64,000 nucleotides of DNA. Source: CBDCNP01 sp965222425. GTDB lineage: Bacteria > Acidobacteriota > Vicinamibacteria > Marinacidobacterales > DATDRI01. Position 1 is the first letter of the stretch; each line of letters begins with the position of its first letter. The stretch lies in assembly GCA_965222425.1 (NCBI GenBank), contig CBDCTW010000024.1:1-64000 (forward strand), written 5' to 3'. Shown here piece after piece: positions 28,148 to 35,614 of the stretch. Both the position numbers and the translations under genes were made by a program. The notes beneath the pieces were generated by a model that was given only the letters and a program-made list of their open reading frames with translations, had not been told where the DNA came from and searched no databases.

Positions 28148-28921
28148 TCATGCCTTTATGGTCTTTTTCTCGCTCTTCAGGGTGCGCCGGAACCGATAGG
28201 ATTCGGTGCCGGTTTCGAGTATGTGCGCCTGGTCCGTGACTCGGTCGAGCAGTGCCTTGCACAGGCGGACGTTCGTGAACACCTGGGTCCACTCCGAGAA
28301 GGGCAGGTTGGTGGTGATCACGAGCGCCGCCCTTTCGCATCGTTCCGAAACCACTTGGAACAGAAGCTCGGCGCCGACATCGGCGAGTGGGACGTAGCCG
28401 AGCTCGTCGATGCACAACAACTCGTAGCGGGCGTAGCGACGGATCACTCGCGAGAGTTCGTGCTCCTCCCTAGCTTCAACGAGTTCGTTGACGAGTCTCG
28501 AGGCCGTCGTGAAGCGAACGCGGCGACGTTGCTGGCACGCCGCTACACACAATGCCGTGGCCAGATGAGTCTTGCCTGTGCCGGCATCGCCGAGAAACAG
28601 AACCGGCCGTGCATGGTCGATGTAGTCGCCTTCGGCCAGTTCTCGTATCCGACGGGCGGAGACCTTCGGCGATTGCGAGAAGTCGAACTCCTCGAGCGTC
28701 TTCGCTCTCGGTAGTTGTGCTTCCTTCAGTCGTCTTTGAACCGCGCGGTGTTCACGCTCCTCGACTTCGGCGCTGAGCAGCACGTCGAGGTAGCGGACAT
28801 AGCTGTGCTCGTCGCGCTGCGCTTGTTCGGCAATCTTCTGGAACTGCGTTGCCACGCTCGGCATGCGAAGCGTCTTGCAATGCTGACGGATGCTCTGGAG
28901 CTCGATGCTCTTCGCGTTCAC
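28148..28921 (-). CDS. istB: IS21 transposition helper ATPase
   Basis: 257 residues. DnaA/DnaC-like AAA+ protein: Walker A 'GDAGTGKTHLA' (residues ~109-119), Walker B 'LLCIDELGYV', sensor region 'VITTNLPFSEW' and the arginine-finger area 'LLDRVTD'. In IS21 elements IstB binds ATP and target DNA and stimulates the IstA transposase. Start overlaps the istA stop by four bases (ATGA), so the two are translationally coupled. No lesion. Confidence 0.92.
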   Translation of the reverse strand: MNAKSIELQSIRQHCKTLRMPSVATQFQKIAEQAQRDEHSYVRYLDVLLSAEVEEREHRAVQRRLKEAQLPRAKTLEEFDFSQSPKVSARRIRELAEGDYIDHARPVLFLGDAGTGKTHLATALCVAACQQRRRVRFTTASRLVNELVEAREEHELSRVIRRYARYELLCIDELGYVPLADVGAELLFQVVSERCERAALVITTNLPFSEWTQVFTNVRLCKALLDRVTDQAHILETGTESYRFRRTLKSEKKTIKA

Positions 28922-30459
28922 GAGTTCACCTCGCCGATCAGCGCGTTGTAATGGCCAACACCTGGCAAGGAACGTTCGTACTTCGTGAGCTCTCCGAGCT
29001 CCACATCGCCAAGAGCCTGCGCCTGCTCACGTCGAAGAACTGATGATTCGACGAGGTGACGGATCGCCTCAGCATCCGTACAGCCGAGTTCGAGCGCTTG
29101 ACTCACCGCCTCACGCAGCTTGTCGTAGCCGTGCTCGCGGCCGAGCTGCACGAGCTCGACCATCTGGCGGGTTCCTTCGAGCTTCCCGTGACGTCGATTC
29201 AGCTTGGACCACAACTCGTCGTAGCTCGTGGGCCACCGACCTTTCTCCCGCCATTGAGCGAGCGGCGTCGAGCCGGCCAACGCTCCAGGCTTCCTGACCA
29301 GAACATCCAAGTAGTGCTCGAGTTCATAAATCGACTGGCTGCGGCCGTAGCAGCGCTCGTGGCGTGCCACGACGTGGCCCTCGTGCCAGATCTCAACTTC
29401 CAACGGCAGTAGCTTGGCCACAACTCGCCGGTCCCGTTTCAACGGAGTCGAGTACCAGTTCGTGCCGACTCGAACGCAGCCTTTCTTGTTCACCTTTGCA
29501 AATCGTCGCTCCTCGATATCGAACCCCTCGACGGTCAATGGCAACAGATGCTCCCGTTCAAGCTCCATCGCTGTTCCGACAGCATGCTCCTTGCCGCTAA
29601 TGTGGCGCGTCGCATCCTTGAGACAGCACGAGAGCAGATACTCGTTCAGCTCATCCCAGTTCGAAAACTCCGGTACCGGCGTCAGATAGTTGCGCCGGAA
29701 GTAGCCGACTTCGCTTTCCACCCCGCCCTTCTCGTTGCCTCGACTCGGATTACAAAACTCCGAGTCGAATCCCCAATGGGAGCGAAACGCCACGAATCGC
29801 TCCGTCTGCTCTCGTTGATAACCACGCAGAATCTTAGTGACCGCGAGTGACAGGTTGTCGTAGCGCATGCGGCGGAACACGCCACCAAAGAACTCGAACG
29901 CATGCTCCTGCGCTTCGAAAAATGCTTGTTGCGTCGGACGCGGATAGCCGCGATGCAACGCGCCTCCTCCCGCCATGCTTCGGACTACGAGCGTGTGGAC
30001 CTTCTCGAGCTCACCTCCGATCCGCGCGTACGCCTCGTACCAGTCCACTTGCCCTTCATCGCCCCACGCGTAGCTCTGCGGAACAAAAATCTCTGTGTCC
30101 TTCAGGCCGAGCTCGCTCTTCCGACGAGCGACGTAGCGACGTACCGTTGATTCGCCAATCTCATGCTCCGGATGCTCGGCGCGCAACCGGGACCAGATAC
30201 GACGAGCCGTATGGCGTTGCTTCCGAGGCGCTCGCTTGTCCTCCTTCAGGACCGCGTCGATGAACTCGCGTACTTCCTCAAGCTTCGGACTCGCACGCTC
30301 CGCGACTTTACGCTCCGGCGGTACCGCGCTCTCCAGCGCCTGACGCACCATCCGACGGTGTACTCCGAACTCCTTCGCCACTCCCTTTATCGTTCCTACT
30401 CCGTGCTCGTACTCGCCACGGATCTGCTCGAACAATCGCACTTTCGCACCCCTTTTCAA
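28918..30459 (-). CDS. istA: IS21 transposase
   Basis: 513 residues. N-terminal helix-turn-helix ('GTIKGVAKEFGVHRRMVRQAL'-like, residues ~22-42) followed by a DDE integrase core: Asp in 'GQVDWYEAY', Asp in 'MRYDNLSLAV', Glu in 'GNEKGGVESEVG'. The C-terminal part resembles other IS21 IstA proteins ('VNKKGCVRVGTNWYS'). Upstream of istB. The ATG at 30459 lies about 100 bases from the right end of the element. Intact. Confidence 0.92.
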   Translation of the reverse strand: MKRGAKVRLFEQIRGEYEHGVGTIKGVAKEFGVHRRMVRQALESAVPPERKVAERASPKLEEVREFIDAVLKEDKRAPRKQRHTARRIWSRLRAEHPEHEIGESTVRRYVARRKSELGLKDTEIFVPQSYAWGDEGQVDWYEAYARIGGELEKVHTLVVRSMAGGGALHRGYPRPTQQAFFEAQEHAFEFFGGVFRRMRYDNLSLAVTKILRGYQREQTERFVAFRSHWGFDSEFCNPSRGNEKGGVESEVGYFRRNYLTPVPEFSNWDELNEYLLSCCLKDATRHISGKEHAVGTAMELEREHLLPLTVEGFDIEERRFAKVNKKGCVRVGTNWYSTPLKRDRRVVAKLLPLEVEIWHEGHVVARHERCYGRSQSIYELEHYLDVLVRKPGALAGSTPLAQWREKGRWPTSYDELWSKLNRRHGKLEGTRQMVELVQLGREHGYDKLREAVSQALELGCTDAEAIRHLVESSVLRREQAQALGDVELGELTKYERSLPGVGHYNALIGEVNS

Positions 30460-30561
30460 CCGACCCTCCTCTCCGGGTTCTTCCCCGGCTCAGGGTATCG
30501 GTCTCGATGGGGTGGGCCAAATCAAATGAGCGAAATGGGCCAATTCAGACTAGCGAACACA

Positions 30562-30932
30562 ACAAGGCGCGCAAGCGACTTCAGGCATTGGTGTCGTGGC
30601 TCGAGCGAAACGGCTACGACGAAGCTGCCGGAAGCCTTCGTGAAGGGATGGAAGAAACACTCACGGTCGTGAAGCTCGCGCCGCCCGCCTTACTTCGCCA
30701 GTTTCTTGCCACGACGAACGCCATTGAGAATCTCAACGGAACCATTCGCAGAGTATCGAGAAACGTCAAGCGTTGGAAGAGTCCTTCCATGGTTCGCCGA
30801 TGGACCGCTCTTGGCGTCGTCACCGCGCAGAAAAAGTTCCGGCGTATCAAAGGCTATCGCCATATGGGCGCTCTCGTTCACGCGCTTAGAAGCAAACAGA
30901 AATCTCTTGACAGCGATGAGTTTGCTGCCTAA
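30562..30932 (+). pseudogene. IS256-family transposase, 3' part (after the IS21 insertion)
   Basis: Last ~121 codons of the interrupted transposase, resuming after the repeated ACAAG with 'ARKRLQALVSWLERNGYDEAA', the catalytic Glu in 'TTNAIENLNG', and 'RRIKGYRHMGALVHALRSK' at the end. Two residues differ from copy 2 (REGMEE for PEGMEE; RQFLATT for RQSLATT). Stop at 30930-30932, 58 bases before the right end of the element as in copy 2. Confidence 0.85.
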
Positions 30933-30990
30933 GAGTATTCACAGGTGCCGCCGCTACCCGACCAAATTCAACAGCGGCCGGGACATCCCC

Positions 30991-30998
30991 TGGGGCCT
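30991..30998. repeat. Target duplication, right side of IS256 copy 1
   Basis: TGGGGCCT directly after the right end CATCCCC; matches 26954-26961. Confidence 0.85.
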
Positions 30999-31046
30999 AC
31001 CGCCTTGGCACAAGGCTCCAGCGTGGTCTTTAAATGTGATGCTTAG

Positions 31047-31071
31047 TAATACGACAGTAGCTGACGTATTA
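31047..31071. promoter_or_regulatory. Dyad operator upstream of the merR-like gene
   Basis: TAATACG (31047-31053) and CGTATTA (31065-31071) are perfect inverted arms with an 11-base spacer, ending 7 bases before the ATG at 31079. Position and symmetry fit an autoregulatory MerR site. TAATAC also resembles a -10 element. Inferred from sequence. Confidence 0.5.
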
Positions 31072-31078
31072 TTGGGGC

Positions 31079-31501
31079 ATGGACGATGCCCAACGTTATT
31101 CGGTAGGCGAGCTGGCAGAGCTGGGAGGGGTCTCCCGACGCACCGTGCGCTACTACGTGCAAGAGGGGCTCATTCCCACGCCGGTCGGGCTAGGGCGGGG
31201 AGCGCATTACGGTCCCGAGCACCTCGAGAAACTCCTGCGCGTCAAAGCGATGCAGGAGGGGGGGATGATGCTCGAGGAAATTCTAGCCGCCTTTTCCGGG
31301 AAGCGGGGTCGAGCAGTTCCCCTTGCCGCAGCCGCTATCGCGGATGTGAACCGCTCGCGCTGGACACGGCTACGCCTGGCGCCGGGCCTGGAGCTTCATG
31401 TCTCCGGAGCGCGCCGTTTGCCGCCACCGTGGAGGCTCCAAGAGCTCGCCGAGTGGTGTCGCCGAAATTTCCGTGGAGATGGGGAGGAAGAAGATGATTG
31501 A
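31079..31501 (+). CDS. MerR-family transcriptional regulator
   Basis: 140 residues. MerR winged HTH at the N-terminus: 'YSVGELAELGGVSRRTVRYY' (residues ~7-26), 'QEGLIPTP' and 'YGPEHLEKLLRVKAMQEGGMMLEEI'. The C-terminal part is short ('LAPGLELHVSGARRLPPPW', then 'ELAEWCRRNF') and has no Cys cluster, so a metal sensor is unlikely. Its end overlaps the start of the VIT-domain gene by 8 bases, a pairing seen elsewhere of a MerR protein with a VIT/VWA protein. The dyad at 31047-31071 is the likely autoregulatory site. Confidence 0.85.
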   Translation: MDDAQRYSVGELAELGGVSRRTVRYYVQEGLIPTPVGLGRGAHYGPEHLEKLLRVKAMQEGGMMLEEILAAFSGKRGRAVPLAAAAIADVNRSRWTRLRLAPGLELHVSGARRLPPPWRLQELAEWCRRNFRGDGEEEDD

Positions 31502-32547
31502 GCCCAATGTAGACGTGGAAGTTTGTTGCGGGATCCTGGTTGAAGGGGAGCCGATTCCCCTCCAAGGGGGCTCGGTCGAAGCGACGATCAAAGATTTCTG
31601 TTCTCGCGTCACCATCACCCAACGTTATCGTCACCAGGAATAGAAGCCGGTCGAAGCGGTTTACGTCTTTCCTCTGGACGAGGGGGCCGGACGGCCCTTT
31701 GAGCTTCACGCTTCCCCTTCGTTGGGACCGCGCGGAGAACGACAAGCTGATCGGCACGCTGGCGGCCCGTACGATGATTCAGGATCTCGAGGAAGGCTCG
31801 AGTGCTCTTCATCGAGGCGGCGGGTCGCGTCAAAATAGGAAAAACAAGGACCGCGTCCGCGACGAGATTGTAAGGCTGGGCGTCACCTACGGCCTCTGCT
31901 CACGCGAGACGTCCTTCGTTGCGGTGGAGATGCGAGACGCCGTCCCCGGCGAGATGCAACTTCGTCGCGTACCCACCGCGCTCTCCTGGGGATGGGGCGG
32001 AACCGATCTGCCCGCGTTCGGTGGCTCGGGGCAGGCTCGTTTCCGCGTCGCCAGTGCGCCCGCTGTTGCTCTCGGCGGCACAAGCATGATGGGCGCTCCG
32101 GAAGAGGCCGGCATCGAAGTGGAAGAATCGATTTGCATGGAGTTCAGCGGGGCGGTCGGCGGTGACGCACTGGACGACGGATTTGCGGGCGAGAAAATTG
32201 TCCTCGATTCACTATCCCCAGCAGTTCGTCCCATGGATAGTCTGGTTGCCATACAACGCGCCGACGGTTCTTGGGATTTGACAGAAGAGTTCGCTGGGAT
32301 CGTTGGCCAGACACTCGCTGAGCTCGAACGAGGCTTGGAAGGTGCTGAGGGCGACCGGGACGAGGCTCGACGGGCCTTGGCAACGGGACTTGCGATAGTC
32401 TGGCTCCAGACTGAGGCTTCGGAGTGGAAGGACGAATGGACGCTGCTCGAAAGAAAAGCCAGAAAGTGGCTTGCGAGTTGCCAGGCGAAGCTTACCAGCG
32501 GAGTCGATTGGCTCGATCATGCCGCGTCGTTCCTACCGAGCGAATAG
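31494..32547 (+). pseudogene. VIT/VWA-type protein with the VWA domain deleted, plus an in-frame TAG and a frameshift
   Basis: ATG 31494 overlaps merR. The beginning is a VIT domain: 'ILVEGEPIPLQGGSVEATIKD' region, 'VTITQRYRHQE', then TAG at 31640-31642, then in the same frame 'KPVEAVYVFPLDEGA'. At this point the sequence jumps to 'GRPFEL' and, after a one-base shift near 31700, 'TLPLRWDRAENDKLIGTLAARTMIQDLEEG', which in intact proteins follows the VWA domain; the ending 'LGVTYGLCSRETSFVAVEMRD' is the typical post-VWA motif. So the whole metal-binding VWA domain (roughly 300 codons) is gone. Intact relatives are exported or membrane-associated Ca/Mg-binding proteins. Three lesions make this a dead gene. 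Confidence 0.72.
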
Positions 32548-32556
32548 AACGTAACC

Positions 32557-32599
32557 GAGGCCGCCCAGACCGGAAATTCCAAGTATCCTGGGCGGCCTC
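32557..32599 (+). terminator. Strong hairpin between the VIT gene and the methyltransferase gene
   Basis: GAGGCCGCCCAG (32557-32568) pairs perfectly with CTGGGCGGCCTC (32588-32599), a 12-bp GC-rich stem with a 19-base loop, starting 10 bases after the stop at 32547. No T run follows, and the next start (32615) is only 15 bases on, so it may act as a terminator, an mRNA end stabiliser or an attenuator. Confidence 0.45.
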
Positions 32600-32614
32600 T
32601 CACCTCCAAGCCCC

Positions 32615-33391
32615 GTGAAGCCCACCGATCTGGTGACCGCGGATACGCTCCGTTTCTACGAAGAGCATTTGCCCGCCCGCTCGCGCATCCTGGACGCCGG
32701 TTGCGGGGCGGGCAACCTCGCGGCCAAACTGAAAGACGCCGGCCACCATGTCATCGGCTTGGATGCGGATGAGGGGGCAGTCGAAAAGACGCTCGCTCTC
32801 GGCGTCGAGGCGAGACATGGCGACTTTTTCCGGTTCGAAGAAGAGCCTTTCGACGCGATCTGTTTCAGTTTTTCGCTTCATCACATTTTCCCGTTAGACG
32901 AGGCAGTGGAGCAAGCGGAACGCCTTCTCGTGCCGGGCGGACTCCTTCTTGCCGAGGAGTTTGCTTGGGACGGAATGGATCAGATCACCGCGCGATGGTT
33001 TTACGGCACGTGGTCTCTACTCGAGTCGTGCGGAGTGCTGGCCGAGGAGGAAGCAGCAAAGGAGCACCACTGCCATTCGCACGAGGGCCACGCGGACAAG
33101 CGCACGACCCCGCCGACGCCCCAGACTCCTCTTGACGAATGGATGGACGAGCATCATCACGAGCCTCCCCTCCACACCGGCCAGCAGATGCGGGAGGGGA
33201 TCGAGCGTCGCTTGGATTCCGTGCGCTCGGAACAAGTTCCGACGCTCTTTACCGACTTTGCGGTCGCGCTGGAGCCGAGCCAGCGACGGTACGATGTTGC
33301 CTGCAAGCTCCTGGAGCTCGAGAGAAGCTTGATCGACCATGAGGCCATCGTCCCATTGGGACTTCGCATGGCGGCGAAAAGGAAGGGTTGA
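32615..33391 (+). CDS. Class I SAM-dependent methyltransferase with a His-rich insertion
   Basis: 258 residues, GTG start at 32615. Rossmann methyltransferase motifs: 'ILDAGCGAGNLAAKL' (motif I, residues ~25-39), acidic 'IGLDADEGAV', 'DAICFSFSLHHIF' (motif IV) and 'LLVPGGLLLAEEF' (motif post IV). Between the core and the C-terminal helices is an unusual linker 'KEHHCHSHEGHADK' followed by a Pro/Thr stretch and 'DEHHHEPPLH', which could bind metal. Substrate unknown. It precedes the molybdopterin oxidoreductase gene by 102 bases in the same direction. Confidence 0.8.
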   Translation: MKPTDLVTADTLRFYEEHLPARSRILDAGCGAGNLAAKLKDAGHHVIGLDADEGAVEKTLALGVEARHGDFFRFEEEPFDAICFSFSLHHIFPLDEAVEQAERLLVPGGLLLAEEFAWDGMDQITARWFYGTWSLLESCGVLAEEEAAKEHHCHSHEGHADKRTTPPTPQTPLDEWMDEHHHEPPLHTGQQMREGIERRLDSVRSEQVPTLFTDFAVALEPSQRRYDVACKLLELERSLIDHEAIVPLGLRMAAKRKG

Positions 33392-33493
33392 CGGCCTGCC
33401 CATTTTGACCGCGCTGGATCCTTCCATGCGCGCCAGAGTGGCTCTTACGGAATCGGGTGGGCAAGCGCTAGAATCTCCGGGAGGAGGAAGAAA

Positions 33494-34519
33494 GTGACTA
33501 CCAAGCTCGTCGATACCACGTGCGTCATGGATTGCCCGGACGCGTGCTCGCTCGAAGTCTCGGTCAAGGACGACATCGTCGAGGAGATTCGGGGTCGCGA
33601 CGACCATCCGACGAGCGGAGGCTTCATTTGCTCCAAGGTTGCCCAGTTCTCACGCCGCGTCTATCACGACTCTCGGCTTCTCTACCCCATGAAGCGCAAG
33701 GGCGCCAAGGGAGAAGAGGACTTCGTGAGAATCTCGTGGGAGGAGGCGATTGACGAGATTACAGACAGGTTTCGGCGGATCGCGGCCGAGTGGGGGGCGG
33801 AAGCCATTCTGCCCTATCACTACGGCGGCTCGAACGGCGCGCTCACCGATGGTTTTTCCGATAGCCTCTACTTCGCGCGTCTGGGCGCCTCGCGGCTCGC
33901 GAAGACGATCTGCGCAGCCCCGACTTCCGAAGTCGCGCAGGGCATGTACGGCAAGATGCCGGGAGTGGCCTTCGAGGATTACCGGGAGGCCAAGTGCATC
34001 ATCATATGGGGGGCGAATCCTAGGGCATCCAATATCCATCTCGTCCCGTTGCTCCAAGAGGCGAAACGCCGCGGTGCGTTCATAGCCGTCGTCGACCCCC
34101 GGAGGAACTTGTCCTCGGAGCTCGTCGATCTGCACCTTCCGATCTTTCCCGGGACGGATCTCCCGGTGGCACTAGCGATGATCTGTTACTGGAAGGAGCA
34201 GGGACGACTCGACCGGCAGTTTCTCGAGAGCCACGGCGTCGGTCTCGACACACTCTTGGAAAAGGCGGCCCCATGGTCGATCGAGCAAGCGGCGGCAGAG
34301 GCACGCGTCGATCCGGAGGCGATTCGACAACTGGCGGATGTGTACGCCGCGGCGTCCCCGGCGGTGATGCGGTGCGGATGGGGCATCGAGAGGAACCGGA
34401 ACGGAGGGCAGGCGGTCGCCGCGGTCCTGACGATGCCGGCGCTTCTCGGCAAATTCGGGCTTCGCGGGGGCGGCTATACGTTGAGCAATCGCGGAGCGTT
34501 ACAGGTCGATTCGAATTAG
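33494..34519 (+). pseudogene. Molybdopterin oxidoreductase (formate dehydrogenase/assimilatory type), N-terminal part ending at TAG
   Basis: GTG start at 33494 behind GGGAGGAGGAAGAAA. The N-terminal iron-sulfur motif is 'CVMDCPDAC' with a fourth Cys in 'GGFICSKV', a [4Fe-4S] site, followed by the Mo-bisPGD domains: 'PYHYGGSNG', 'IIIWGANPRASN', 'VDPRR', 'GTDLPVALA'. It ends at TAG 34517-34519 in 'ALQVDSN-stop-IWDESGW'. The downstream part continues in the same frame, so one nonsense change separates the halves. No Tat signal, so cytosolic. No electron-transfer partner gene is adjacent. Confidence 0.8.
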
Positions 34520-35494
34520 ATATGGGACGAGTCGGGCTGGCAGACCCGCATCATTAATATGATCGAGCTCGGCAAGGTCCTGAACGGTGACCTCTCGCCG
34601 TCCATCAAGGGCCTCTTCGTCTACAACTCCAACCCGGCGGCTACGGTGCCGGATCAAAACGCGGTGATCGCCGGCCTGGCCCGCGAGGACTTATTTACGG
34701 TCGTTTTCGATCAAGTTATGACCGACACCGCTCGTTACGCAGACATTCTCTTGCCCGCCACGACGTTTCTCGAGCACGAGGATATTCAGGTGGGCTACGG
34801 TGCCTACGTTGTCGGCGGTGTTCGGGCCGCCATCGCCCCACGCGGCGAGTCCCGGTCCAACCACGACGTCTTCTCGGCGCTAGGTCGGGCGATGGGCTAC
34901 GAGGATGAGGTCTTTTCTTGGAACGGCCTCGAAGCGCTCAAGAGGGTTGCGGCTACGATGCGGTTGAACGGGGAGCAAGCCGACTCCACCTTGCTCGAAG
35001 CGGGCAAGCAGCAGACGTACAACTTTCCGGGGGATGCACCGGTTCAGTTCGAGTCGGTGTTTCCCCTTACTTCGGATAAGAAGATCCACCTTACGCCTTC
35101 CGCGCTAGGACACGGAGCGTACGACTATCGACCGTTGCGAGACGCGGGCTACCCGCTGGCGCTTTTGACGCCCGCAATCTCTCGGATGACCAACAGTACG
35201 GCCGGCGAGTGGAGCTATCCGATTTTGGAGGTCACCATCCATCCAGAAGATGCCTCGACGAGAGGCATCGATACCGGCAACGTCGTGCGCGTTCACAATT
35301 TGCTTGGAGAAGTACACTGTCGTGCTCGGGTGAGTGATAGCACCAGGGTCGGGGTCGTCAGCATCCCGAAGGGCGCGTGGATGAAGTCTTCCGAGAACGG
35401 CCGCACCGCAACCGCTCTCTGCCCACCGACCGTCGACAACGTAGGCGTCGGTGCCTGCTTCAACGACGCGCGGGTGGATGTGGAGCGAATGTAG
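34520..35494 (+). pseudogene. Molybdopterin oxidoreductase, C-terminal part
   Basis: Same frame after the TAG: 'IWDESGWQTRIINMIELGKVL', 'LFVYNSNPAATVPDQNAV', 'TARYADILLPATTFLEHEDIQ' (cofactor-binding loop), and the C-terminal molydop-binding beta barrel ('VTIHPEDASTRGIDTGNVVRVHN', 'VGVVSIPKGAW'). Total with the first part is about 667 residues, normal for the family. ATG 34559 could restart the frame but without the iron-sulfur domain. The 118 bases after the stop are empty and convergent with the next gene. Confidence 0.8.
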
Positions 35495-35614
35495 CGGGTG
35501 GCGGGCGTGCGCCCGAGCGCAGCTTTGGTCCATGCGGAGGCGCCTGTCGGCCGCCAAAATACGTTGTTGCCAATCTGGAGTTAGCCAGGCGGAGGTGGGG
35601 CCCCACGCGCACTA

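Larger units (their letters stand above)
27998..30561 (-). mobile_element. IS21-family element (istA-istB) inserted in the IS256 transposase gene
   Basis: 2564 bp. Comparison with the uninterrupted copy at 50708 gives the exact joints: outer bases TGTGTTTGTCC (left) and GAACACA (right), inverted repeats of about 50 bases sharing TTTGGCCCACC, and a 5-bp target duplication ACAAG (27993-27997 and 30562-30566). istA and istB are complete and overlap, so the element may be active. Confidence 0.93.
26962..30990 (+). mobile_element. IS256-family element, copy 1, interrupted by an IS21-family element
   Basis: Ends GGGGATGTCCC (26962) and GGGACATCCCC (to 30990); the terminal inverted repeats extend about 43 bases with mismatches (GTTGAATTTGG core). 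Flanked by an 8-bp duplication TGGGGCCT, typical for IS256. Without the nested IS21 element and its 5-bp duplication the length is 1460 bp, identical to copy 2 at 50708-52167, to which it is almost identical in sequence (a few base differences). It lies between sbcC and a merR-like gene. Confidence 0.92.

Noticed and set aside
3065..34519. Reading of UAG or UGA as an amino acid
   Set aside because: TGA and TAG end many normal genes here (for example 22014-22016, 22003-22005 and 60849-60851), and other broken genes have deletions and frameshifts, so decay is simpler.
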